From CAYQJL01 sp964573295 (lineage in GTDB: Bacteria > Eisenbacteria > RBG-16-71-46 > CAIMUX01 > WJJG01), in assembly GCA_964573295.1 (NCBI GenBank), contig CAZNJE010000006.1:1-64000 (forward strand): DNA of 64,000 nucleotides, read 5' to 3'. The position numbers were made by a program, and so were the translations under genes. Position 1 is the first letter of the stretch, and each line of letters starts with the position of its first letter. Shown here one piece after another: positions 55,061-63,612 of the stretch. The notes below the pieces were generated by a model. The model was not told the DNA's origin and searched no databases. It saw only the letters and a list, made by a program, of their open reading frames with translations.

Positions 55061-55588
55061 CTACTCCAACGATTGCAATCTGAAGCCCAGGCCGAGCCGG
55101 TAGGCGCCGGGGGCGGTTCTCCAATCCACGGCAACCATGAGATCCAGGTGGATTTCGGCCTCGCCTCCAGCGCAATTGAAAACGGGCACCCCGTCTTCGC
55201 TCACCGGGCGATAGGCGGAGGCGGACTCATCGTCATGCTTCCACAGAAGATCGCGGCAAGGCTTCTCCCCGTCGGCCGAGCGAAACCAGGGCTCGCTCGC
55301 TTCCATCCACAGAACCCATTCGCCCTCGTCATCCGAGGGTGTCACGGTGACCTTGACGGCGTAGCTCCCGGTCGCCGGACTCGTCGCGACCCCGCCGGCG
55401 TCCAGGGCCTGCGCGTCGACGCAGGGCAGGAGGACACGACTGGTTTCGACGACGATCTCTCCAGTCATTGCCGCTTCCCGTGCCGCGGGATGGCCGGCTG
55501 CCAGGAGAGACGCGGCCGGCCGCAGGTTGGTGGCCGGTGGGAGATTGGTAGCCGGCAGGAAGCAGACAACAATGCTGATGAGCACCAT
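55061..55588 (-). CDS. Secreted beta-sandwich subunit-like protein (fourth of the set)
   Basis: 175 residues from the ATG at 55588 (MVLISIVVCFLPATNL). The longer upstream frame is a repeat artefact. The N-terminal region has an 18-bp-coded repeat PATNLPPATNLRPAAS. The body resembles the three other small proteins: W-V-L-W-M-E-A-S-E-P-W and, near the end, VDWRTAPGAYRLGLGFRL. Compare LLDWTQDIPGAYSITITW in the first gene. Two or three Cys may form disulphides. It is followed 14 bases later by the usher-like gene. The 143 bases to the third gene contain a 30-bp tandem repeat. Confidence 0.7.
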   Translation of the reverse strand: MVLISIVVCFLPATNLPPATNLRPAASLLAAGHPAAREAAMTGEIVVETSRVLLPCVDAQALDAGGVATSPATGSYAVKVTVTPSDDEGEWVLWMEASEPWFRSADGEKPCRDLLWKHDDESASAYRPVSEDGVPVFNCAGGEAEIHLDLMVAVDWRTAPGAYRLGLGFRLQSLE

Positions 55589-55620
55589 CCCACGCACCGC
55601 CGACCACCATCCTCCCGCCA

Positions 55621-55680
55621 AGCGTGGCGACGTGGGCCTGGTTGCCGCCGAGCATGGCGACGTGGGCCTGGTTGCCGCCG
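55621..55680. repeat. 30-bp tandem duplication, 29 of 30 identical
   Basis: Copies at 55621-55650 and 55651-55680 (AGCGTGGCGACGTGGGCCTG...). Near identity means a recent duplication. It lies between the third and fourth subunit-like genes. Confidence 0.9.
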
Positions 55681-55731
55681 CGCTCGCTCCTGCGAGCCGC
55701 TTCGCCCCGTCGCCGTCCCGATCTAGTCGTT

Positions 55732-56280
55732 TCACCGGACACCTCGCGCGCGAATCTCGGCCAGGTCGCCCGCGCCGGCCGGAGAGAGACGGTAATCGAG
55801 CCGCAGCTCGTGCGTGCCCGGAACCGCGTTCTCCCAGTTGAGCGGGATCCGCATCGAGAGGACGACCACGTCCTCCTCCGTGGGCGCTCCCATGGCAAGC
55901 ACCGTCCACGTCTCCTCAATCGGTTGCCACGCCCCCGGGGATTGCCTGCACTCGACCGGCGCGCAGAACTCATCGGCGCGGCGCGCGGCCAGAGACCATG
56001 GCTCATTGCTCCGAATCCGGGCCGTGACGGCCTCCGGCAGGTCGAGATGCCCGGCGCGCAGGTCACCCGAGGTTGGTACCGGCAGATCGAGCACGACCGG
56101 CTCGAGAGAGAGGGTCTGCACCGGCGGAACGAGCACTTCGACGATGACCGCCGGATCATTCGTGCGGGCCGTTGCCGCCGACTCGGCCAATGGGCCAACC
56201 CTTCCAACCACGGCCGCGATCGCCGCAACGGCGATGGCCGCGGCGAATCCTGACGCGCGAATCCGAACGTGACGACTCAT
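55732..56280 (-). CDS. Secreted beta-sandwich subunit-like protein (third of the set)
   Basis: 182 residues. Its ATG overlaps the chaperone stop as ATGA, a sign of translational coupling. The N-terminal signal is hydrophobic and alanine-rich (AIAVAAIAAVVG). Core motifs LPEAVTARIRSNEPWSLAARR and LNWENAVPGTHELRLDYRLSP correspond to ILTIDANKQWQLG and LLDWTQDIPGAYSITITW of the first gene. Two Cys (FCAPVEC). It is most likely a fibre subunit or tip protein of the same system, more diverged than the first two genes. Confidence 0.72.
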   Translation of the reverse strand: MSRHVRIRASGFAAAIAVAAIAAVVGRVGPLAESAATARTNDPAVIVEVLVPPVQTLSLEPVVLDLPVPTSGDLRAGHLDLPEAVTARIRSNEPWSLAARRADEFCAPVECRQSPGAWQPIEETWTVLAMGAPTEEDVVVLSMRIPLNWENAVPGTHELRLDYRLSPAGAGDLAEIRARGVR

Positions 56281-57149
56281 CGGTCGTTCTCCACCGCACG
56301 AGTCCCGGGACCGGCCGGCGCCGGATCAATGGTGACGATGGTGTCGCCGGCCACCAGATGCGCGCCCCCGAAGTCCACCACGGCGAGGGCGGTGTAGGTG
56401 CCGGCGGGAAGCACCGTCTCGGGCCTGGCCCGCAGCTCCCTGCGGCCCTCCGGAAAGACCCAGAACTCGCCGCGTGTGCCCAGCGGCACTTCTTCGATCA
56501 CCTCGCCGCGCTCGTTGTGAAACTCCACCCGCCCTCTGCAGCGGGCGATGAGGGTTCCGGGATTCGAAACGCTTACGGCGATGGTGGGACGATTCTCCGT
56601 GACCGCCTCGACGCCCACCTGGTCCACGACGGCATCCAGCACACCGGTGCCGGCTATGTCTTCAAAGAGTCGCACCGCCACGCGCTGGCGCATGAACACG
56701 CTGTAGCTGCGACCCTGCTCCTCGGCCGTCGCCGCTCGCGGCGCCGATGTCTCTTCGATATACAGCTTGCTCCAGTAACTGCCCGCCGCGTCGGGCGGCA
56801 CGGTCAGCCGTAGGGTGACGGCCCGTTGCTCCCCGGGCTCGATCGAGTGCACCTGCTGGTCGAGCTCGATCCAACCGGCGAGCGAACGCGGGATCGCGCC
56901 CGCATCAACCGGCTCCTCACCGCCTTCGGGGCGCATCCGGCTGTCACCGAGGTAGAGCCGTACGGTAAGCGGGTCCTGCCCGGTGTTGGTGAGCAGCACC
57001 GATGCTTCCCCGCGTGATCCGGGGGCATCCGTGAGATGAAGCTCCATCGGCGACGCCAAGAAGTCGGCCTGGACGGAACCGGCCGGCATCAAGACGAGCC
57101 CCGAGAAGAGCGAGGCCGCGGTGATGAAGGCCTTCGTGACCGCGGGCAT
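56277..57149 (-). CDS. Periplasmic chaperone-like protein (PapD/DUF916-like Ig fold)
   Basis: 290 residues with a textbook AAGGAGGG site before the ATG at 57149. The signal peptide is AASLFSGLVLMPAGSVQA. The first domain resembles fimbrial chaperones and DUF916/WxL-type domains: ASVLLTNTGQDPLTVRLYL, then SIEPGEQRAVTLRLTVPPDAAGSYWSKLYIEE. A second Ig-like domain follows (TIAVSVSNPGTLIARCRGRVEF). It keeps the exposed-edge strand pattern but lacks the canonical PapD Arg/Lys anchor that I could identify. It lies between two pairs of subunit-like genes, as chaperones do in chaperone-usher operons. It probably escorts the small beta proteins to the usher-like pore. Confidence 0.75.
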   Translation of the reverse strand: MPAVTKAFITAASLFSGLVLMPAGSVQADFLASPMELHLTDAPGSRGEASVLLTNTGQDPLTVRLYLGDSRMRPEGGEEPVDAGAIPRSLAGWIELDQQVHSIEPGEQRAVTLRLTVPPDAAGSYWSKLYIEETSAPRAATAEEQGRSYSVFMRQRVAVRLFEDIAGTGVLDAVVDQVGVEAVTENRPTIAVSVSNPGTLIARCRGRVEFHNERGEVIEEVPLGTRGEFWVFPEGRRELRARPETVLPAGTYTALAVVDFGGAHLVAGDTIVTIDPAPAGPGTRAVENDR

Positions 57150-57205
57150 GGGCAAACCCTCCTTTGCTGGCTCGCAGCTGCGGTTCCCCTTCCGGGGCCG
57201 CCTGG

Positions 57206-57757
57206 TCAGGGCACGTGCACGACCAGGGTGTAGGTCACGGTGATGCTGTAGGCGCCGGGCAGATCCTGCGTCCAATCGAGCAACACCTGGCTCTGGATAT
57301 CGACTTCATTGGCGGCCACCGCGCCGTCGTGACTCAGGATCTCGGTATCGGTGCCGGAGAGGGTGATGTACTGATCCGCCCCATTCTGAATCGTACCGGT
57401 AGGAGTGTTGGTGATGCGGATGCGAAGGTCGGTCTCGGCCTTGTCGTAGGCGCCGGGACAGCTCCAGTCGCCGGCCAGCTTGGCGCTCAGGTCCCAGGCG
57501 TCGTTGCCATCGATCGTGAGCAAGGTGGCATCGGCGGCCGATGCCACCGAACCGGCATCATAGGCGGTTTCGGCGGAACCATCCTGCGTGAGGGTCAGCA
57601 AGGCGGAGACATCACCGCCGATGACGAGCTGTGCCAGGCGGGGCATGCGCAGCTCGGCGAAGGTGCTGCCGTCCACCTGCGCGCAAGCGGGGTGGATCTG
57701 CGCCAGTGTTCCCAAGGCCGCGACCGCAAAGAGGCCGCATCGCCATCTGTCTCGCAT
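57206..57757 (-). CDS. Secreted beta-sandwich subunit-like protein (second of the set)
   Basis: 183 residues with a perfect AGGAGGTGA site. The signal ends HPACA-QVDG. It is a close paralogue of the first gene. Shared blocks are LTLTQDGSAETAYDAGSV, SCPGAYDKAETDLRIRITN, PTGTIQ and VLLDWTQDLPGAYSITVTYTL. It has only one Cys in the mature part, whereas the first gene has two, so the intrachain disulphide is lost. It is probably a fibre or pilin-like subunit. Confidence 0.8.
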   Translation of the reverse strand: MRDRWRCGLFAVAALGTLAQIHPACAQVDGSTFAELRMPRLAQLVIGGDVSALLTLTQDGSAETAYDAGSVASAADATLLTIDGNDAWDLSAKLAGDWSCPGAYDKAETDLRIRITNTPTGTIQNGADQYITLSGTDTEILSHDGAVAANEVDIQSQVLLDWTQDLPGAYSITVTYTLVVHVP

Positions 57758-57817
57758 GGGTCACCTCCTGTGCCCAAGTGGCGCCGTCCGTGGCGCCGGC
57801 TGCGAGATGGAGTTTGG

Positions 57818-58375
57818 CTACGGTGTGATCGTCTCCATCGTCCAAGTAATCGTGATGCTGTAGGCGCCCGGAATGTCCTGGGTCCAGTCGAGCAGCACCT
57901 TCACCTGAATCTCGACCGTGTTGTCCGAAACGCCGGTCGGGTGATCCAGCATCACCGTGTTCACCAGTTCCAGCGTGTGATAGTCGTCGAAGGCGTCCTG
58001 GATCGTGCCCGTCGGCACGTTGGTGATCTGGATGAGCAGATCCGCTTCGTCCTTGTCATAGGCGCCCGGACAGGTCCATGTGTCGCGGAGCGCGCCGAGT
58101 TGCCACTGTTTGTTGGCATCGATGGTGAGGATGATGGCGTCGGCGGCCGACTCCACGAATCCCGCATCGTAGGCGGTTTCGCCCGAACCGTCCTGGGCAA
58201 GGGTCAGCAGGGCAGCGGTCCCGACACCGCCCACCGCGAGCTGGCACAGCTCGGGGATCGTGCCGCCCACCTCGGAGGTGGCCGTGTCGCTTTCATCGGC
58301 GGCCAGGGCTGCCGGGCCGCACGCCATAGACGCGGCGAACGCGGCCGTCATCGCGATCGCGAACCTCTTGAACAT
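57818..58375 (-). CDS. Secreted beta-sandwich subunit-like protein (first of the operon)
   Basis: 185 residues with an AAGGAG site. The signal peptide is AMTAAFAASMACGPAALA. Motifs are ELCQLAVGGVG, LAQDGSGETAYDAGFV, TCPGAYDKDEADLLIQITN, PTGTIQ and a C-terminal beta strand VLLDWTQDIPGAYSITITWTM. The alternating hydrophobic pattern near the end (AYSITITWTM) suits a strand used in beta-sheet subunit joining. It is the first gene of the operon and probably the main, most expressed subunit. The 60-bp gap to the second gene contains that gene's binding site. Confidence 0.8.
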   Translation of the reverse strand: MFKRFAIAMTAAFAASMACGPAALAADESDTATSEVGGTIPELCQLAVGGVGTAALLTLAQDGSGETAYDAGFVESAADAIILTIDANKQWQLGALRDTWTCPGAYDKDEADLLIQITNVPTGTIQDAFDDYHTLELVNTVMLDHPTGVSDNTVEIQVKVLLDWTQDIPGAYSITITWTMETITP

Positions 58376-58667
58376 CCACAGGCTCCTTGTGCTTCCGTCA
58401 ATCCCGGCGGGCTGGCCCCAGCATCCGCCGGCGGTGCGAACCTCTGGCTCATCTATCGGCCGGAAGTGCCGGATCTTGCCCGCTCATTTGATCTTCAGGA
58501 CGGGGCCGGCCAGAACCCGTGGGGGTCGCAGAGGGAAGAAATTCACGGGGACTCGTGGCGCAATCCACAACAAACAAAGCGGTTACCTGGCGTGCCCCAC
58601 GGTGGCAGCCTTTTTGTGGCGGGGCGATCCGACACTCGGGGCGCCGGTCCCCGTACCGGACCGCCGG
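58376..58667. promoter_or_regulatory. Upstream region of the subunit/chaperone/usher-like operon
   Basis: 292 bases between the first subunit gene and the MFS gene (both on the minus strand). The promoter of the operon must lie here. I see no confident -10/-35 pair and no T-run terminator for the MFS gene. Confidence 0.4.
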
Positions 58668-60002
58668 CTACTCGGACTCCAGCCGGCGGATCCGGGGCTG
58701 GAAGAGCGCCACCGATACGGCACAGGCGAGCATCGCCAGGGCGCCCAGGAGCACTGCCCGCGGCTCGCCCAGCCAGTGCCCCAGCGCTCCGGCCAACAGA
58801 CCGCCGAGAGGCATGGATCCGAAGAAGATGAGCGTGTAGATCCCCATCACCCGGCCGCGCAGATCATCCGAGACCCGGCCCTGCACGATCGCGTTGGCCA
58901 GGTTGAGCACGAGGATCTGTCCGGCCCCCACGACGCAGAGGACCACGATCGACAGCGGCAGCCACCGCACGAACGCGAACGCGGCAAGCGCGGCGGGGAA
59001 GAGCAACGAACCCAGCGTGAGGAGACGACCTTTGAAGCGGTAGTGGCTGACATAGGCCAATCCGAGCGCTCCCACCAAGGCGCCCACGCCGCGGGCCGAC
59101 TGCAGCAGGCCCAGCGTTTGCGCATCGCCGTTCAGGATCTCGACGGCCCAGGCGGGGAAAAGCGTGTAGGTTCCGATGCCGAAGAGGCTCGTCAGTCCGG
59201 CCAGGATGATGAGACTCCGGATGGCGGGCCGCCCCATCACGTAGCGCAACCCCTCCCACAGGTCGGTGTGCACGGGACGTCGCGGGCCGCGGCGAACGAA
59301 GCGCGGCATCTTCATGAGCAGCAGTGCCGTGATCACGCCCAGGTAGGAGCCGGCATTGAGCAAAAAACACCAGGCCGGCCCCACCGCGGCATAGGTGAAC
59401 CCGGCCACCGCCGGACCCACCGAGGTGGCCATGTGGAACATCGTCGAGTTCAGCGCGATCGCGTTCGTCAGATCGCGGCGGTCGACCATCTCCAGAACGA
59501 AGGCCTGCCGGGCGGGCGCGTCGAACGCGCGCGCGATCCCCAGCAGCAGGGCCAGCCCCACGATGTGCCAGGGACGGATGAGGCCCGTGAAGGTGAGCGT
59601 CGCCAAAACCAGCGCGAGAAGCATCATCGTGCTCTGGGTCATCACGATGAGCGTGCGCCGGCTCATCCGATCGGCCACCACGCCGCCGTAGAGGGTGAAG
59701 AACCAGCTCGGCACACCGGCGGCGAAGGCCACGTACCCCAGGTAGGCGGCGGAATGGGTGAGCTCGTAGACCAGGTAGCCCTGCGCGGTCATCTGCATCC
59801 ACGTGCCGAAGAGCGAGACCAGTTGACCGCCAAACCAGAGCCGGTAGTTCGGGTGACGCAGGGCGGCGAAGGTCTCCGTCCAACGGATGCGGCCCCGTGA
59901 GGGCTCGGGCGATGGCTCGGATGAGGGTTCGGGCGATGGTTCGGGCGATGGTTCGGGCACGATCTCGGGAGGCGGTTTCACGCTGTCGGTATCCGTGCGC
60001 AT
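58668..60002 (-). CDS. MFS transporter of the MFS_3/EntS-like group
   Basis: 444 residues from the ATG at 60002 (GGGAAGAG site). The cytosolic N-terminus carries PEPS/SEPS repeats (a 12-bp coding repeat). The body starts FAALRHPNYRLWFGGQLVSLFGTWMQ, the entry signature of enterobactin-exporter-like MFS_3 proteins. About twelve membrane segments follow, with DRRDLTNAIALNSTMFH and VSDDLRGRVMGIYTLIFFG. It is probably an exporter (siderophore, drug or metabolite). It is divergent from a TonB receptor gene, which would fit a siderophore or small-molecule pair, but this is inference. Confidence 0.92.
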   Translation of the reverse strand: MRTDTDSVKPPPEIVPEPSPEPSPEPSSEPSPEPSRGRIRWTETFAALRHPNYRLWFGGQLVSLFGTWMQMTAQGYLVYELTHSAAYLGYVAFAAGVPSWFFTLYGGVVADRMSRRTLIVMTQSTMMLLALVLATLTFTGLIRPWHIVGLALLLGIARAFDAPARQAFVLEMVDRRDLTNAIALNSTMFHMATSVGPAVAGFTYAAVGPAWCFLLNAGSYLGVITALLLMKMPRFVRRGPRRPVHTDLWEGLRYVMGRPAIRSLIILAGLTSLFGIGTYTLFPAWAVEILNGDAQTLGLLQSARGVGALVGALGLAYVSHYRFKGRLLTLGSLLFPAALAAFAFVRWLPLSIVVLCVVGAGQILVLNLANAIVQGRVSDDLRGRVMGIYTLIFFGSMPLGGLLAGALGHWLGEPRAVLLGALAMLACAVSVALFQPRIRRLESE

Positions 60003-60212
60003 CAGGCTCTTCCCTTTCCTCGTCCCGGCTTCGCATGTCCTCGCAACGATCGAGAGTACCATCTGATCGCGCATCCAACCAGATCGTGCCGCCCGGACTC
60101 CGGCTCCTCTCCCGTGGTTGGGTTCTGCTGGTGGAACCTGGTATGATCGTTGGCATTCTCATCGTCATGGAGCAGTCGCCCCGGCGGGTCCGAGAAGAAG
60201 GTATCCCACTGC
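60003..60212. promoter_or_regulatory. Divergent region between the MFS exporter and the TonB receptor
   Basis: 210 bases that should hold promoters for both genes. I looked for a cobalamin riboswitch (GCCACTG box) and a Fur-like palindrome and saw neither. Confidence 0.35.
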
Positions 60213-62080
60213 ATGTCATGCACCGGCATATACAGTCTTCTGTTCGTTTGCACGATTCTCTGCACGTTCATGGGGCATCCCAGGACCGTTCTGGCACAGG
60301 CCCCCGAGTCCAGCCGGCCCGTGAAGGTGCACTCGATCGAAGAAGTGACCGTGCGATCTTCCCGGCCCGTCGCGACGGCTGGCGGCGCGAGTGCGATCGA
60401 GGCCGAGATCGACTCGCTCGAGACGCCCGTGGCCGCCTCGGTAGAAGAGGTGTTGCGCCAGCTGCCGGCACTGCACGTACGAACGAATTCCAGGGGCGAA
60501 GCCGAACTCTCCGCACGCGGCTCCGAATCACGGCAGGTCGCTGTACTCCTGGACGGCATTCCCATCACCCTGGCATGGGACGCCCGCGCCGACGTATCGG
60601 TAATCCCCGCAACCGGACTCCAGGAGGTCACCTACACGCGCGGTCTATCGTCCATGCTCCATGGACCCAACGTGCTGGGCGGCGTCGTCGAGGCCAGTCT
60701 CACCCCGCGTTGCGGCTCAACACCGACGCCCGGAATCTGAGCGGGTTCTTCTCTGCGCGCTATGAAGATGACAGCCGGGCCTGGTTCGCCCTTTCAGGTT
60801 CCAGCTTCCGCGAAGAGCGCGGGATCGCCGCTGAACTGGACGTGCCCGACGAAGAGGCTCGCTTCTGGCGCTATCCGCACATCGCGCGAACCCTGGCGAT
60901 CCTCTCAGCCGGAACCGGCTTTCGCGAGTCGCCCCTGGGAGGATACGGCCGGGTGGAAGCCAGCCTGGGCTACGATCATGGCCGCAGCGAGATCGACGCC
61001 TACGCGTCTCGCCACTACGACCAGGTCGTCTCCTTCGAGGACGGCCGAGACCGGACGGTGACCCTGCGTGTGCTCGCGCATCAGACGATCGGGCCAACGG
61101 GGAAGCTGGGCGGGGCGTTTACGTGGACGGATATCCGTCATGACGAAGCGGTCCCCGAAGGGGAATTCGAGTACGAGCAGCGCCTCGTGAGTCTCGGTCT
61201 CGAGCACACCTGGCGGCCGATTCGCTCCCAAGGATGGCTGCGGTCCCTGAACCTGAGCTGGGGAGCGGCCTACGATCGCGCCATCACACCTAAGACCGGC
61301 GGGCGCCCGCGACAAGATCCGCTGTCGCAGTTCGGCGGGCGGTTCGGTTTCTCGGTCGTCGTCGGAGAGTCACGCACGGTGCTGCACGCGGGGGCGAGTC
61401 GCCGCGGGCGGTTCCCGGCCCTACGCGAACTCTATTCGGGCGCGCTGGATCGCTTCGTGCCCAATCCAGACCTGGAGCCCGAGAAGCTCTTGACGGCCGA
61501 GGCCGGGATCACGCGCCCACTGGGCCGCGGAGACATCCAGGCCGTTCTGTTTCGCAATCTGCTCGAAGACGCGGTCGTTCGCACCGCGCTGGATGACGGC
61601 ACCGCCCGTTTGATGCGCGTCAACCGCAACGAACTCGAGAGCCAAGGGATCGAGCTTCTCTTCAACCTGGAGATCGGCCCGATGGACCTGACCGCCGGGG
61701 TGACGGCGCAATCGGTCTCGCTCACCGACACCGAGGCCGAATCGGTCCACGAGCCGGAGAATCTGCCGGAGGTCTTCGGTGACCTCACCGTGGGCGGCCC
61801 CCTCGTTGCCGGCTTGCGGGGCCGGGTGCGTCTGGAGTACACGGGCGACCAGTACGTCATCGATGTCGGCACCGGCGAAGATGCCGAGCTCGACGGCAAG
61901 ATGCTCATCGATGCCTCCCTGTCTCGGGAATGGTCGTTGGGCGCTCCACTGGTGGGCGACATGCTCACCCATGTGGGGGCGCGACTGGCGGCCGGGAATC
62001 TGGGCAACGCCGCCGTCTATGATGCATGGGGACTTCCCGGCCCCGGACGGCGGTTCCGTTTGGAGCTGCGCCTGTATTGA
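60213..62080 (+). pseudogene. TonB-dependent receptor split by a one-base frameshift
   Basis: The first frame (60213 to about 60740) encodes a signal peptide and the plug domain (EEVLRQLPALHVRTNSRGEAELSARG ... LDGIPITL ... GPNVLGGVVE). The second frame (to 62080) encodes the beta-barrel from LRLNTDARNLSG to the terminal RFRLELRLY, with the late GLPGPGRRF region intact. Adding one C at the CCCC run (60703-60706) would join them as ASLTPALRLNTDARN with no loss, giving about 623 residues. It is therefore a recent one-base loss, or a sequencing error. Receptors of this kind take up siderophores, cobalamin or glycans; the substrate is unknown. Confidence 0.8.
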
Positions 62081-62144
62081 TCTTGCGGTTGCAACGCTCG
62101 ACGTGCCGGCGCTGTACCCGGCGCGCCAACGCGGAGGTGAACTC

Positions 62145-63575
62145 ATGCGTAGCGATCTGTGCTTGCTTGTCTTTTTCCTGGCGATGACGACGATGTCTCC
62201 AGCTGCCGCCACGACCTACACCGTCTTGCCCGATGGCTCGGGTGACTTCCCCGACATCCAGACGGCGATCGAGGCTGTCGCCGACGGGGATGTAATCGAG
62301 CTTGGCGATGGGGTCTTCACGGGGCCGGGCAACCACGACATCTACTTCCTCGGCAAGGCGATCACGGTCAAATCGGCCGCCGATCAAGCCGACCTGTGCA
62401 TCATCGACTGCCAGGGCAGCGCCGCGACGCCGCGGCGCGGCTTCCTGTTTGCAGATGGTGAAGGTCAGGACTCGATGCTGCGGGACGTGACCGTGACCAA
62501 TGGATATGCGCCGGTCTCACCCTATCTCGAACGGGGGGGCTGCATCCACGTACGCTTCGCCTCGCCACGCTTCTTACGCTGTGTGTTCCGCGGCGGCCAC
62601 GCGGCCAGCTCGGGCGGCGGGGTTCACGTTCGAAACGGCGATCCGGTCTTCGTCGAGTGCACCTTCACCGAGAACAGCGCCGGCATGGGCGGCGGGCTCG
62701 ATACGCAGATCGCCTCGGTGAGCTTGAGTTCTTGTGTGTTCGAGAGCAATCAAGCCGTGCTGGGAGGTGGGGCTGCCTTACGTGACGCGGGCCCCTACCC
62801 ACTCTCGCTCTCTTCGTGTGTCTTCATCGGTAACGCGGCCGAGCAGACCGGTGGAGGCCTCGTCACCGGGGAGGGACGTGCGGAGTTGTTCGGGTGCGAG
62901 TTTATCGGCAACACGGCGGCAACCGCCGGTGCGGCACGGATCGAATCGACTGAAGAAGCCGCGATCAAGAGCTGCCTGTTCCTCGACAACGAGGGCTTCT
63001 CGGGTGTCGGCGGGCTGAGCCAGTACGTCTCCCCGGGCACGTCGGTCGTGATCTATGGCTGCACGTTCGCCCGCAATCGGGGAGGGGGCAACGGCGGTGC
63101 GGTGTACCTGGGCAGCGGCGACGTCTCCTACGCGGAGACCTATCTCGAGTCGTGTACCTTTCACGCAAACGAGGCCAACCGCGGCAGCGCGGTTCACTGC
63201 AGCGGGTGGGTGTGGGCCGAGTTCGCCTACTGCTTGCTGGGATTCTCACCGGTGGGCACGCCCGTGACCGGCGATCAGGGAAGCCACGCCTACATGGGAT
63301 GCTGCGACGTGTTCGGCAACGCCTACGGCGACTACGTGGGGATGATCGAGAACTACGCCGGCATCAACGGGAACATCTGCGAAGATCCCTGGCTGTGCGA
63401 TCCGGCGGCCGAGGATTTCCGCCTCGACGAGAACTCGCCGTGCAGGCCCTACTCCCCGCCGAATCCCGAGTGCGACCTCATCGGTGCTCATCCCGTGGGC
63501 TGCGACATCACACCGGCGCATCAGAGCAGCTGGGGCGCGATCAAATCGATGTTCCGGCCCGCAGCCGCGGATTGA
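62145..63575 (+). CDS. Secreted parallel beta-helix protein ending in the WGAIK tail
   Basis: 476 residues from the ATG at 62145 (GGAGGTGA at 62132-62139). The signal peptide is LCLLVFFLAMTTMSPAAA. The first motif is VLPDGSGDFPDIQTAIEAVADGDVIELGDGVFTG, as in pectate-lyase-like right-handed beta-helix proteins. Short repeats C-x-F-x(1-2)-N-x-A-x(3-4)-G-G-G-(L/V) follow (for example CTFTENSAGMGGGL and CVFIGNAAEQTGGGL), with many Cys. No catalytic set is seen. The end is QSSWGAIKSMFRPAAAD, the same tag as 45101-46009 plus a short extension. It is a likely surface adhesin or sugar-binding protein. Confidence 0.88.
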   Translation: MRSDLCLLVFFLAMTTMSPAAATTYTVLPDGSGDFPDIQTAIEAVADGDVIELGDGVFTGPGNHDIYFLGKAITVKSAADQADLCIIDCQGSAATPRRGFLFADGEGQDSMLRDVTVTNGYAPVSPYLERGGCIHVRFASPRFLRCVFRGGHAASSGGGVHVRNGDPVFVECTFTENSAGMGGGLDTQIASVSLSSCVFESNQAVLGGGAALRDAGPYPLSLSSCVFIGNAAEQTGGGLVTGEGRAELFGCEFIGNTAATAGAARIESTEEAAIKSCLFLDNEGFSGVGGLSQYVSPGTSVVIYGCTFARNRGGGNGGAVYLGSGDVSYAETYLESCTFHANEANRGSAVHCSGWVWAEFAYCLLGFSPVGTPVTGDQGSHAYMGCCDVFGNAYGDYVGMIENYAGINGNICEDPWLCDPAAEDFRLDENSPCRPYSPPNPECDLIGAHPVGCDITPAHQSSWGAIKSMFRPAAAD

Positions 63576-63612
63576 CCCGCCGCGAGGGCGCGATTCATAG
63601 GACGAACAGGGG

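Noticed and set aside
58260..59900. 546-residue open frame opposite the MFS gene
   Set aside because: Antisense shadow rich in H, E, R and G.
60003..60212. Cobalamin riboswitch before the TonB receptor
   Set aside because: The GCCACTG box and the other conserved blocks are not present.
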